From NCBI GenBank assembly GCA_034336665.1, contig CM067576.1, positions 17,690,036 to 17,754,035 of the forward strand: DNA of 64,000 nucleotides, given 5' to 3'. Shown one piece after another: positions 24,201-36,849 of the stretch (the first letter of the stretch is position 1; each line of letters begins with the position of its first letter). Source of the DNA: Luscinia megarhynchos (lineage: Eukaryota; Chordata; Aves; Passeriformes; Turdidae). The notes beneath the pieces were generated by a model that worked only from the letters and a program-made list of their open reading frames with translations, did not search any database and was not told the origin of the DNA. A program made the position numbers and the translations under genes.

Positions 24201-25925
24201 CTCCTCAGCTCCCCTGATGCCCCCCAGCCAAGGCCAGGACAGGGGTGGCACCCCTTGGGGACAAAGCAGGATGTCGGCAGGCGCAGGCCCAAGGCAGAGG
24301 CAGGATTCGTGCTGCTGTCGGCTGCAGGCTCCTTTCCTGCACTAAAGTCAGGACATCACCCCACACTTGCTTCCCACCTTCCCTGGGGTGGTTAATGCCT
24401 CCTCCTCCCCCAACACCCTGAAAGAAACAGGATGTTTCCTCGCTAATTTGTATGTGCCTAATTTTCATATCAACAAAGCAAAGTCATGATTTGAGGCTTT
24501 TTGGGCTTTGCTCTCTTTCTCACCACATTCCTGCTCTTACTGAGGCCAGTTCCATCCTCCACTCCTTTCCCAGATTTCAGTATCCACAGGTTTCTGGGTT
24601 AACAACACAATAACACAGGCTGGAACCTGTTCAGATGACTTTTTTTATTAATTATTTTTATTCTCTCGTTTGGAAAACCTTTTCCCCTCTCTTTCACCCT
24701 CCCCGCCAGGGAGTTCAAAGGGACATGTTCGCAAACAGGGGCAGGGCAGCTCTCCACACCCACACTTGCCACCTTGAGGGAGGGAGCGGCACGAAAACTC
24801 GCTGGTGAACATTTGTGCAAATATTCACTTGGCATCTGCTAATGTCAAGTCTGGCTGGATTGGGGCTCGGAGCTGCAGAAAAGCATAAATGAGTCAGGCA
24901 GACAGCAAGAGCCGAGCTCTTCGTTATGCAAACAGGAGCCTCCCGCAGCAGCACTTGTGCACAGGGAAGGAGCTCCTGTTCCTCGTTTCTGTCGAGCTTT
25001 GTGCTGCCTTGCCATGACTTACCATGACTTTTCTCATGCAAAGCCCCTGGTGTGCTGAATGCTGGACAAACCCCCAGCCCCAAAAAGCCTCAATAAGCCC
25101 CAGTCCGATGTGGAGAGCTTGGCAGGCAAGGGCAGCAGCAGTGGTGTTGGTTGCAGTGTTGAGTGCAGGTGTAGCTGTAGGACAGCAAAACTTGCTCCTC
25201 GTTGATGCAAACAGCCACGAGTGCATGGAGCAGGACAGGCAGAGAGTCAGGTCTGCTGCTTTCACCACTGCACCCACAGCCTGCATCCCAGCAGCATCCC
25301 TCCTCACCCCTGCATCCCAGCAGCATCCCTCTTCACCCCTGGATCCCAGCAGCATCCCTCCTCATCCCTGAGCCACAGAGTCTTGGGTTCCTGGGTTTGA
25401 CTGAAAACATTGGGGAGATGAAGTTGAATTCCTCCTCATCGGCCCAAAGACTTTCCTATTATTTATGACTGGGAAGGATTCCCACCAGAAATGTGCAGTT
25501 GGTTATAATTTAAATGTTTCTTTCAACTCGGGAAATTTCCAGGAAGGTCTAATAGTAAACACAATAATGTGCCCCCAAGTTACAAACCGGTGATCCTGTG
25601 GGTTTAATTCATTTGCCCAGAAAAACAATGAATACAAAGCTGATGGTGTTTTTTGTTTGTTCCCTAAAACAATGTTATCAGTACATGCCTCGGTGCGTTT
25701 TTACTGCAATTATAGAGGTTTTACCAGCTGGAAAGTGAGTCAGAGTAACTTTTTTCTTTTAAACTAATGACCATTTAATGTCAGATAAAAGGTTTAAAGG
25801 AAAGGATTAAGTACCACTTTCAAGAGAGATGGTGGGAGATAATTGACGAAATTTACCCCTGAAATCCCCCGTGCAGGACACTGAATGCAGAGCAAGGGAG
25901 CGACCGAGGGAGCAGGAGCAGGTGG
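24201..25925. other. Non-coding DNA with two AT-rich complex patches
   Basis: 24420-25020 includes a TTATGCAAAC octamer-like site near 24925. 25440-25860 is AT-rich, repeat-free and looks like a conserved non-coding element. A 29-bp repeat with three copies lies at 25280-25370. No gene was recognised. Confidence 0.4.
25280..25370. repeat. 29-bp tandem repeat, three copies
   Basis: GCAGCATCCC recurs at 25291, 25320 and 25349, a period of exactly 29 bp. Confidence 0.9.
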
Positions 25926-25929
25926 GCAC

Positions 25930-26665
25930 TCCCACTGTCCCCTCCATCCCACATGTCCCCTCCATGCCCCACTGTCCCCTCCATCCCACATGTCCCCTCC
26001 ATCTCACATTGTCCCATCTCCCACTGTCCCCTCCATCTCACACTGTCCCCTCCGTGTCACACTGTCCCCTGGATCTCCCACTGTCCCCTCCATCTCCCAT
26101 TGTCCCCTCCATCCCACACTGTCCCCTCCATCTCCCACTGTCCCCTCTATCTCACAGTGTCCCCTCCATCTCCCACTGTCCCCTCTATCTCACACTGTCC
26201 CCTCCATCTCACACTGTCCCCTCCATCCCACACTGTCCCCTCGATCTCCCATTGTCCCCTCCATCCCACACTGTCCCCTTCATCTCCCACTGTCCCCTCC
26301 ATCTCACACTGTCCCCTCCGTGTCACACTGTCCCCTCTATCTCACACTGTCCCTCCATCTCATACTGTCCCCTCCATCTCACACTGTCCCCTCCGTGTCA
26401 CACTGTCCCCTCTATCTCACACTGTCCCCTCCATCTCATACTGTCCCCTCCATCCCACACTGTCCCCTCCATCTCCCACTGTCCCCTCCATCTCACACTG
26501 TCCCCTCCGTGTCACACTGTCCCTCTATCTCACACTGTCCCCTCCATCTCCCACTGTCCCCTCCATCTCACACTGTCCCCTCCCTCCCACTGTCCCCTCC
26601 ATCCCACACTGTCCCCTCCATCTCCCACTGTCCCCTCCATCTCCCACTGTCCCCTCCCTTGTCCC
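25930..26665. repeat. 19-bp minisatellite, about 39 copies
   Basis: The unit is CACTGTCCCCTCCATCTCA or its CTCCCA and CATCCCA variants, period 19 bp (for example TGTCCCC at 26234, 26253 and 26272). Because 19 is not a multiple of three and no unit has a stop, all three plus frames stay open (274-360 codons) with a 19-residue period. Confidence 0.96.
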
Positions 26666-27704
26666 AGCACATGCAGCATCTCCAGTGGGTGTCCCTTCTC
26701 CCTCCAGGAAGATGCAATTCCTGCTCAGGAGCCAGCTGCACCTTTCAAACAGCAGAGAAGGTGCATGGCAGATGTGAAGCTGATAATGCACTCCCAAAAG
26801 GAGATAATGGAACAAAATGCTCCAGTTCAGATATTTGCCAGCAGCCAGAGGCACAGCCCTCCTCTGATTCTTTAACCTCCAGCCATAGTCGCATTTTCAC
26901 CTACACCCACCACCACTTCTCTGTAAACCAAATGACTTTTAATCTTTTATCCTGCACACTCCTTTGAGCCATTTTTCATTTTTTCTGCCATGCTCAAGGA
27001 CCTGGGGCAGTGATTTTCTGACCTCTTTGAGCAGGACAGACCCCACCAGCAGGGCTGCTTCAGGTGTCCTTGCTCCCCTTTGCTCACTGCCAAAGGCACC
27101 CTGGAGCTGGGTGCCTGTCCCAGGGCAGTGTGCCCCTTTTCCCTGAGCCTCTCCTTTGCCAGGAGAGGCTGTGATTGCTGCTCTGGTGTAGGAACCTCCT
27201 GGCTCAGCTAGGAAGGTGTTTAATGAAGCACAACCATAAGGCATTCACTCCATCACTGCTCCCTCGCCACACAGAAGTCACCTATAAATTTACATGTCAT
27301 GAATCCCACCCAGGGGCAGGGTGTTGGGTTATTTGCCAAGTCTGTCACTTCCTGCAGGCTGATCCCTGCCTCCTGAGGTGGCTGGGAGCTGCCTGTGGGA
27401 TCTGCCCTGCTCCATGCACTCGGGGAGGGACACCCTGAGAGGAAGAAGGGCTTTGCTGGCCTTGTGGCCCAGCTGGTGGCAAGTGGCCCCAGAGCCGAGT
27501 GAAGGCACCACATGTTTGGAGGAGCCACCAGGAAAGAGTGAGGCTCTGCCCTCACTGTGCTCTCTCACCAGCGGGCCATGCTCTGGGCTCACACCTTGGA
27601 GCAAACCTCCAGCCCTGGATCCCATGGCTGCAGGGAGTTAGGCCACGCACAGCAGTGCCTGTGGGCAGCGCCCGAGGAAGAGCAGGCAGCAGGGCAGGGC
27701 ACAC
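26666..27704. other. Non-coding DNA between minisatellites
   Basis: Unique sequence, AT-richer at 26870-26980. No gene or named repeat was recognised. Confidence 0.4.
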
Positions 27705-28885
27705 AGCCACAGCTGGGCACACAGCTGGGCACACAGCTGGGCACACAGCTGGGCACACAGCCAGAGCTGGGCACACAGCCGGGGCCACAGCCACAGCCGG
27801 GCAGGGCCCATAGCCACAGCTGGGCACACAGCTGGGCACACAGCTGGGCACACAGCTGGGCACACAGTGACACAGGGCCCACAGCCACAGCTGGGCACAC
27901 AGCTGGGCACACAGCTGGGCACACAGTGACACAGGGCCCACAGCCAGGCACACAGCTGGGCACACAGCAGGGCACACAGCTGGGCACACAGCCGGGCACA
28001 CAGTGACACAGGGCCCACAGCTGGGCACACAGCCGGGCACACAGCTGGGCACACAGCCGGGCACACAGCTGGGCACACAGTGACACAGGGCCCACAGCCA
28101 GAGCTGGGCACACAGGCGGGCACACAGGTGGGCGCACAGTGACACAGGGCCCACAGCCACGGCTGGGCACACAGGCGGGCACACAGGCAGGCCCACAGTG
28201 ACACAGGGCCCACAGCGACACAGGGCCCACAGCCACAGCTGGGCACACAGCTGGGCACACAGGCAGGCACACAGTGACACAGGGCCCACAGCCAGAGCTG
28301 GGCACACAGCACACAGTGACACAGGGCCCATAGCCACAGCTGGGCACACAGCCGGGCACACAGGCGGGCACACAGTGACACAGGGCCCACAGCCACAGCT
28401 GGGCACACAGCTGGGCACACAGGCAGGCACACAGGCAGGCATACAGGCAGGCACACAGTGACACAGGGCCCACAGCCACAGCTGGGCACACAGCCGGGCA
28501 GGGCCCATAGCCACAGGTGGGCACACAGGCGGGCACACAGGCGGGCACACAGCCACAGCCGGGCAGGGCCCACAGCCAGAGCCGGGCAGACAGCCGGGCA
28601 CACAGCCACAGCCGGGCACACAGCGGACACACAGCTGGGCACACAGTGACACAGGGCCCACAGCCACAGCCGGGCACACAGCCGGGCACACAGCCGGGCA
28701 CACAGCCACAGCCACAGCCGGGCACACAGCTCGGGCACACAGCCGGGCACACAGCCGGGCACACAGCCACAGCCACAGCTGGGCACACAGCTGGGCACAC
28801 AGTGACACAGGGCCCACAGCCAGGCACACAGCTGGGCACACAGCCGGGCACACAGCCGGGCACACAGCTGGGCAGGGCCCACAGC
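27705..28885. repeat. 12-bp minisatellite (CTGGGCACACAG) with interspersed longer blocks
   Basis: About 1.2 kb is built from CTGGGCACACAG or CCGGGCACACAG units, broken by recurrent GTGACACAGGGCCCACAGCC blocks. The 12-bp unit has no stop on the minus strand in any frame, giving three overlapping ORFs of 429-465 codons rich in Cys, Pro, Val and Ala. These are array artefacts. Confidence 0.96.
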
Positions 28886-29145
28886 CACAGCCGGCCAGAG
28901 CCCACACCCAGGCAGGGTCACAGCCACACCCAGGCAGGGTCACAGCCACACCCGGGCAGGGTCACAGCCACACCCAGGCAGGGTCACAGCCACAGCTAGG
29001 CACACAGCTGGGCACACACCCAGGCAGGGTCACAGCCACACCCAGGCAGGGTCACAGCCACAGCTAGGCACACAGCTGGGCACACACCCGGGCAGGGTCA
29101 CAGCCATACTCGGGCGGAGCCCACACCCAGGCAGGGTCACAGCCA
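28886..29145. repeat. 22-bp minisatellite adjoining the 12-bp array
   Basis: Copies of CACACCCAGGCAGGGTCACA plus GC, with a 22-bp period (CAGCC at 28921 and 28943). They are interrupted twice by AGCTAGGCACACAGCTGGGC, a segment of the adjacent 12-bp family, so the two arrays have exchanged sequence. Confidence 0.9.
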
Positions 29146-30100
29146 GTGCCACTCTGCCCAGCCCAGCCCCTCTGCTCCTGCAGAAGACACCCAACCACGG
29201 CAGGGCCCCAGAGGTCTGGAGCCTGGCTCGCTCCTGCCCAGCAGCCGTTCGTGGTGCTTCCCAGCAAACCATGCCCTGCAGCCATTTAGATCCCCAGAGC
29301 AAAGGGCCTGCCCTGTGCATGCATCTCCTCCTGAAACCACGGGAGAAATCTGGCTGCAAGTTGCCAAGCAGATGGGACTTGAGCACCCAAATCCCCCATG
29401 CCACAAAGATCTCAGCCCAAATGTGTGCAAGGAGCTTGTAGGAGTAAGCTGTGAAACACAGAGGGCAAAACTTTGCCATGTGTAAGAACAGATGAGTAAA
29501 CTCAACTTCTCCATCTGCAGAACAGGACCACTCGTGCTGGCTGGATGTGAAAGGCAGTGAGGGCTGGGCAAGGTCTGGGTCACCCTGTGAAGGGGTAGGT
29601 CAGTCATCCTCTCCCCTCCATGCAACACATACATCCCTGCCACATCCCACACTGGCTCTGTCTCCAGGTGAGCAAATGGGATGGTCCCTCTGTGATCTTC
29701 CAGGGAAGGGCCTTGGAACCTAAAAAGCACCAAGAGAAAAGGCAAGGTAGTGTTTGCAACCAGGGCTGCCACATGGGCAAAGGTCTCCTTGGAGAGAGGT
29801 GCCTGGGGAGCTTCTTGTGGGGATGGAAAGGTAAAAGAGCGAGGATGGACCCTCCAAGTGCCCTGCAAGGCCATCATGGAGTGTCTTTGCTGCTCCTCCA
29901 GCCAGCACAGGAGTGTGAGAACAGCAGCCTCTGTGACACAGGACAGGGCAAGGACTCAGCACATGTGGAGCTACTTCATTCTTTCTCCAGAGATATTTAA
30001 TGCTGCACCTCCAAGGCTGCTCTCCAGGCCCCCACTGTCTGAGCCCTAAGCTAATTTCCATGCTACATGTTAATTTTCCTCAAGTCAAGAACTCCTCTCT
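29146..30100. other. Non-coding DNA
   Basis: Unique sequence with no recognised gene. The 246-codon minus-strand ORF at 29137-29877 has no family motif and partly overlaps the array edge. Confidence 0.4.
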
Positions 30101-30780
30101 TTCAGCAGTTTTGACATTTGCTGCCTTTCATTGAATTTCTCTGTGTTGGGAGAGCAGGTGAGTGGGAGATCCCAATTTACTTTCTCTGCAGTCTAGACTA
30201 TTCATTACTTTCCTGTCTCTAAATGAAGCAGGCACAGTCCTTTCAATACCTACATAAAGCATTCCCTCACCAGGCCTCTAAGTATTTTCATTGTCAGCCT
30301 CTGAACACTTATTATTTCCACTATATCCCCTTTTGAGATCAGATATCCAGAGAGAAGCTCGGCGTGTTAGCAAGGGTCTCCTCCGGACCTATGCTGTGAG
30401 CAGACAGGAATTTGGGAATATTTTACATCCCTCTCTTTAACCATCCTCATATTTTGTTTTACTCTCACAACAGCAAAGAGGAAAAAAGACCCCGGAGTGG
30501 CTGTGATTGCGCTGGTTTTGTGAGTGTAAATGATTACAATTAACGTGGAACCCAACCGAGTGCAGGCACAGCTCGAATTATTCCTCACCATGCCTTGCCT
30601 TGCAGTTATCAGAGGTGAATTTTATCTGCCATTGTGCTGCCCATTCACCTAGCTTTGTGTGGTCTGACAATATCTCAACCCAAGGTGGTATATGGTTGCA
30701 GGCACTGCCGTTCTCGTTATTTACAATGGCTAATTAAGATCCTGCTACAACCTTCATCCCACCCTTAATTCTTATGAAGC
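30100..30780 (-). mobile_element. Possible ancient, highly diverged CR1/L3-like repeat or conserved element
   Basis: The segment GTGAATTTTATCTGCCATTG followed by TGCTGCCCATTCACCTAGCT (30615-30654) resembles the antisense of an old amniote CR1/L3-type LINE, where a phrase meaning 'ATTTCATCTGCCATTTTGTTGCCCA' is common. The upstream part (30270-30340) resembles the same family weakly. The block has more CpGs than its surroundings and no tandem repeats, so an exapted conserved element is also possible. Confidence 0.4.
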
Positions 30781-33700
30781 AGCCAACAAAAGGTTTTGAT
30801 TTCCTTTTTGGCTGGAAGACCTTTTGGCTTCTGCAAAAAGGGGATTAAGAATGAAAGCACATAAAGGTATGTGCACAATCACAAAGTCATAACAGCTCTC
30901 CCAGTGCAGTCTCCCAGGAATGAAACGCAGCATTAGCAAGAAGGGCTAATTGGGACTGCTTTAAAGAGTGCACATTGTGTAGCTCAGTCCGGTAACACTT
31001 TTGATCAGGCAGACAACACAGCCACAAATTGCTTTCTTCCCCCTCCAAAATATCTGACCCTGCAGGAAACGGTGTTTTACCTTTCCCAAGGAATCCAGAC
31101 AGGCAGGCAGGCAGGCGGAGGGTGCACACGAGCCGTGTGAGCAGCCAGGGCACAGCCTGCACAGCCCAGCTCTCTGCCAGCTCTGGGCAGATGCAGGGTC
31201 CCCATCCTCACCCTCAGGGTCCCCAGGGGCTGGTGCTGGCTCTGATGGCGATTGTCACGGCAGCTCTAGGATCAGATGGAGTCACACACGGGCAGCTCAC
31301 CCAGCCTTTCTCTCCAGAGTGCTTTAGGCACTGCCATCAGCTGTGGCTTTCCAAGCAATTGCTCTCCAGCAGCTCTTTGCCTTCCAGAGGAGTTGGGTCT
31401 CAGATCCCTGCTCTCAGGTTGCTTCTAGAGAGCCTCCCCATTTCACACCTTTTCACCTTGCCCCGTGGGGATCAGCCCTCCCCTGATGTCCCCCCATGGG
31501 CAGGCACCCCATGCAGCCTCTCCTGCAGTGCTGTGGTCCCCCGAGCCTGTCCCCAGCCCAGAGACCTCCCCTCTCTGTCCCTGCATCCCTGAGGCAGCTC
31601 TGCAAGTCAGGCCTGGGAATCTGGTTCGTTAGCTCTTGGCAATGCCATCCCCCCAAATGTCATGGCATGCAGAAATCTATGAAAACCAGAGGCCTGGGAC
31701 ATGTGTTTTTATTTGTTTGCATGTGCCAGCATTTCCAATGGCTCAGAAATGTGTGCCTGTGAAAGCTGCGTGTGTGTTATTCATTTAGGATTATTTTCAG
31801 TCCTTATAATAGGAGGCTGGTTTTATCCTTTTGAAAGCTCTCGAGCAGAGATGATCACAGCCCAAAAGCCTGCCATGGCTGTAAACAACATCTAAGCTCC
31901 ACATCGCTGCCTCTCCTTGGAGAACGGTCCCACCAAGGAGTGCAAGGGTTTTCACTCTGTGCTCGTGTCAGATACACAGATAAAGAGGCAGCTCATTTCT
32001 CTAGACTCCTTTGTATACCCCAGCCAAGATTTTTACATTCTGATTCATGCAAATCCGATCATCTGATCAAAGTAACATGTGCTACCTCCCAGGAACTCAG
32101 GCCCTGCTGGCTGGGCCGTGGCCCATCCCTCGCACACCACTGCTTCCCTCTGGCTCCTGGCTGCTCCCTCCAGCCTCACACACAAATCCCTCTGGCCAGC
32201 AGCTCCAGGCTTGTGCCCTGGTCACCTCCCAGCTGGCCACCGTGGGCTCTGCTGCCAGCCAGCTCCAAGCTGGTGACTCTGCACAGCCTCACAACACACT
32301 GGGACAGCCCTTCCCTGCACCCTTGCTGCTCCATGCCAGAGTTTCTGGTGGCACCTCTCTCCTGGGCAGTCATAATGGTGTACCCCAAATCACATGTCTC
32401 TGGATTCCTAAGCTGCAAAGTTTTGGGGTGAAATTTCTCAGTTACAAATTTCTCCCATGATTGCCATAGCTCATTGCATTCACTTGGGACAAAAGCAGGT
32501 TCAGAATTTCCTCATCTCCAAAAAAAAAACGGCCCTTCCAAGACTGGGATTGCACAAGGCACTGAACACATCCCCAGGGAGGAAGAAGCCTCCGCTGGGA
32601 AGGCCAGCATCAGCTGCAGTGCTTTCCCAGCTGGGCCACTGTCCTGCATGCAGGACAGCCCTCACACACCCCAGAATGGGATGGCTGTGTGCTGAGCCCA
32701 GGAGGAACTCCCACAGAGGCTTTGCTGCGGTTGCATCCCTGTTATTCCTGGCCGCTGCGGTTGTTTCTTTCAAAACAAAGGCAGTGTTTTCTATCCTTCA
32801 GGCCTGAGCAGACCAATTCATCTCTCTTTAGATGGGTTTGATGTGGCTTGGGAAACTCAAGGGGTTGTTTTCCAAGACCAGCATAACTCACTTGTGTTTC
32901 CTGTGGCTCAGCCACGGGTCCTCCAGCCTGGCAGCCACTGGGATGTGCAGACAGTTCCCCTTCAGTCTGCTCCAAGGCTGGGAACCAGCCCTGCCCAGGC
33001 AGGTGTCAGCCACCTTCACGCTGCACTGCTTGGAGTAAACTTTCCGTGACTTTCTGACTAGAAACGAGTCCCACCCACAACAAACACAGTCAGGCACTGG
33101 TCAGCAGCAGCCCAGAGCTCACAGCTTGGCTTGTCTGTGTCAGCAACCACGAAATCCACGGGTCTTGGTGGCCATGGAGCCCCCAGTATGTGCCAGACCT
33201 TGCTGAGGGACAGGGACTCTCACAGTGTCCTTGGGTTGGCACCTTAACACAGGCACTGCAAACTTAAAGTGCCAAAGGAGAAAGGAAACAGTGTTCTGAG
33301 CTTTGCTCCCTTCAGCTGGGGTTCAGCCTCGGATACAAAGAGGGGCAGGAGGAGGGCAGCAGGAATGGTGGGACAGGGAGAAGCTCTGGGCTCTGCACCC
33401 ATCTGTGGGCTCCAGAAAAGCTTCCAGGGCCTCAGTGAGTGCAGAGATGCAGCATTTGCTAAAGCAACAGCAAACTGCCATAGGACTGAAGGTTCAGTGC
33501 GGGGCTCAAATCAATTTCAACTGACAAATAGGAAATGGAGACTTTTTTACACATCACCTAGCTGTTTTTTACTTTCAAAACTCCTATTTCTCTTTTTTCC
33601 CCTCTATGAAATCACATGTATTTAAAGAAATTTAAGAAATCCTTAATGGAGTGAACTAAATGTCTCTGGTAAACTCAAATCAGTCCACTCAGAACTTTGT

Positions 33701-36700
33701 CTCACTTTAAAAAAAAAAAGTTTCAGTTTGACCTGGTTTTTCCTCCCTAATTTTTCAGCTCACACTGTTGGAAATAACAGTCTACATAGGTTACATCATT
33801 TGTGAGGAATCTCCTCTCATCTGTCTCCAAATGAATAACAACAAACATTCAAAAAATAATTGAAGTTTTATATATATCCCTTGGCCATTCAGGTGGTATG
33901 GCTGGCACGAGACAGAGGCACTTTAAACAGCTGTTGTGAATCTTAAGTATAAACTTCCACCCTTTGGCACAGCACCAGGAAATTCTGCATAGGAATATAC
34001 CTGCTCTGCCTGGCAGCAGACACAGCCTTGAGAGGGGACACAGAGAGAGAAAAGCTGTTTTCCTGAGGACACAGAGAAAAGCTGTTTTCCTGGGGACATG
34101 GAGAGAGAAAACCCGTTTTCCTGGGGACACCCCTGCTTTGTGTGGCCCTTTTCCCTCTGCTGGATGAGCGTGGCTGAGCAGGGCTCAGAGGAATGCACAG
34201 AACCCCCCACACAGAGCTCCTCTTCCTCCTGTTGTAGAATAATCCAGTGGTCTAAAACATCCCATCCACCACTACACACACACATCTTCACCTAGCCCAA
34301 CCTTATTTCTCAGAGGTAGGCATGGTAACACAGTGTGCTCGGGGAGCCAAAGTAACCCATGTTTGCTGTTACCCAACCTGTCCCACCCAGAACTGACTCC
34401 AATTGCTCAGTCAGATCTTCCTTGGTGGACAAATTCTCCTGGACTGCACAAAGACCATCTTCTCCAGCTGGAGTCTGAAACAGGCTGAAATCCTGTTCCA
34501 CTGCTTTTGTGAAAGGGCAGAGACACCAAACTGAGCAGAGAATCAGGGAAAGCTGATGGACACCAGCAGGCACATGGTGCAGAACACCACCCCTGCACCT
34601 ACACGTGTGCCTGCCAAGCCTTGCTCCAAGAGCAAACCAGTAAAGCAGGGTACTGGTGTGAGTGTGCCTGCTCAGAGCTCCACACACACCAATGCCATCC
34701 CAGTGTGTTATGTCCCTTGCTCGTGAGGAGAATCCCAGAATAGCAATTGAATCCTCATTAACAATCTTCTATTAAAAAGTAAATAAAACACAAATCCTTC
34801 ATGGGAAATCTCAGCTCGTATTCAGGGCGACTGGAGAGTTTCTGAAAGGACAAAATGAGGTTAAACACCACAGACAAGCTGACAAGCTGCTTCTCTGCCC
34901 TAGAGGTCAGGGAGAGCCCTGTCCAGCCCCCTCTAACCCCTAAGCAGCCCCTGGCCCGAGCCAAGCACAGGCAGGGCAGCAGTACCATGTGCTGCTGGGC
35001 ACAGGATGCATATCCCTTATTTCTGTTCAGTCCTTGAATGTCTCCTACCCAGAGCACCCTTCTGTCCCATGCAGGTCCTCTGAAGGGGACCTGGTGTGAT
35101 TCCTTCTCACCTTTGCCCCTGCTTTTGTTGTTACTAAAGCCTGAAAGCAGATGTTCAAATACAAACATTTAATGTGCACTACCAGCCAACAAATGCCTCC
35201 AGCATCACCTCATCCAGGTGAGCATCAACCTTCCACCACACTGCCTTTCCACAGCCTGAGGAACCTTGTCCTCTGCTTACAGGAAATGCTTCTGAAAACC
35301 AGTGAGGGACAGAGGCCCCTGCTGCACACCAATTGTGTGGTCCCTCACTCCCACAAACCACTGTACCACAGTGGGACAGGGAGAAGATCCTCCCTGGTTG
35401 CTCCCAGCCTCAATCTGGAAAAGGAGATCCCTTCTGTCCAGACTTCTCCAGCCTTTACTGCCCTCACCCCTTCGGATTTCTCCAGTGGCAAACAAACCCT
35501 GTCATTCCAACAGTGAAACCATCAGGGCCATGGGCCATGGCAATATTTCAAGGAGAAAAAAGGCACCCATGAAACCTTCCTCACTCTGGGAATCAACTGG
35601 GTGTCTCCTCTTGGAGGTACTAACACAGCAAATCTCCAGCTGCTCCCAATGCTCCACCCCAGCACGTTCTGAACTTTCCCCAAATCCTTCCCACGTGAAT
35701 CAATCTGAAGACAAAGCTGGCAAAGCCTTCCAGCCCCCACCAACCAGTTGCACCGTGGGTCCTGCTCCTGTGCTGGTACCCAGGTGCCCAGGAGAGCAGC
35801 TCCCAGTAATCCCTGGGACAGGAGGGACTCCCTGGCATGAGGCATCACCTGCACAGCTGCCCAGCTCCTCCTGGAGCAGCGTGGAGTGGCCCTGTTTAGC
35901 ACTGCTCATTTTTCTCTGGGCTTGCAAAGTTTGGAGATTGGTTCAGATAAGCATCCTCAAGCTTGCATGCTTATCTGCACCATCTCCCAAACAGCTTTGA
36001 TCTGCAGGATTTGGCTGCAGCTCTCAAAGTTATCTTGGGAAAGCTTGTTCTGGGGAGAGTCATTCTCCTGATTAACAAGAAAAAGCTTTCCTAGTGGCTT
36101 TGAGCATTTCCAGCCCTGGCTGTAACCAGGGAGTGCAGCCATGCCTGCACATGGAGAGAAGGCAAAGCCAAGTGAGCTTCTCCTTACAACTGCACTTGGG
36201 CTCTGTTGCCATTCCAGCTACAACCTGAGCTCAGATATTTCAGCTTGCTTCTTTTCCCCACTTCCTGTTTGTGGGACATTTCACATCTCCCATATCCCGT
36301 GCAGAATGCCTGAAAGGAGAGCTGGACTGGGCAGGGGAGCGAGTGCCTGGATGAGCTGGGGGAACCATGCAGGACAAGGCAGAGGGATTTGTCTGGCTGA
36401 GGGCAGGTTTTAAAAGGCACAATTTTGAATGAAACGGCTGAAAGCAAGAGGCCCTCTAAAAGCTCTAATGAAGGAAACACAAGCCACACGTAAGCACATG
36501 TTAATGCAGTCAGATACTCATTTTCCAGTTTACTTTCTGCTTGGCCACAGCTTCAGGAAATATTGCTTGAACTGAAAAGTATCAAAAGTGCTGCTCTCGA
36601 AAAACACTGGTGTGGGTTCCCTCACACTCAGCCCATCATCACCCCACTGAGACTTCTCCTTGTAGCAACAACCAGGGAGGAAGAGGAAGGTGGTGTTAAG

Positions 36701-36849
36701 GAACAGGAGGAACTACAGAATCAGCACTGAAGTTTATAGTGGGGAAACTGCCCCGAACATTTCCTGCTGGCCTCGCATAAAGGATAAATATGCATTAAAA
36801 ACCACTACTCAGGGAGGGGAAAGAAGTGTGAACAGCAAAAATATGTACA
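30781..36849. other. Non-coding DNA 3' of FGF18
   Basis: Mixed GC-rich and AT-rich unique sequence. AT-rich complex patches lie at 31690-31880, 33530-33880 and 36480-36850. A 38-bp-scale triplicate lies at 34042-34133. No coding exon, RNA gene or clear interspersed repeat was recognised; ORFs up to 232 codons have no motifs. Confidence 0.4.
34042..34133. repeat. Short tandem triplicate
   Basis: Three copies of a unit with core AGAGAAAAGCTGTTTTCCTG followed by GGGGACAC or similar. Confidence 0.8.

Noticed and set aside
25871..26967. Three overlapping plus-strand ORFs of 274-360 codons
   Set aside because: 19-bp array without stops; all three frames are open.
27552..28949. Three nested Cys-rich minus-strand ORFs of 429-465 codons
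   Set aside because: They are produced by a stop-free 12-bp repeat; three frames being open at once argues against coding.
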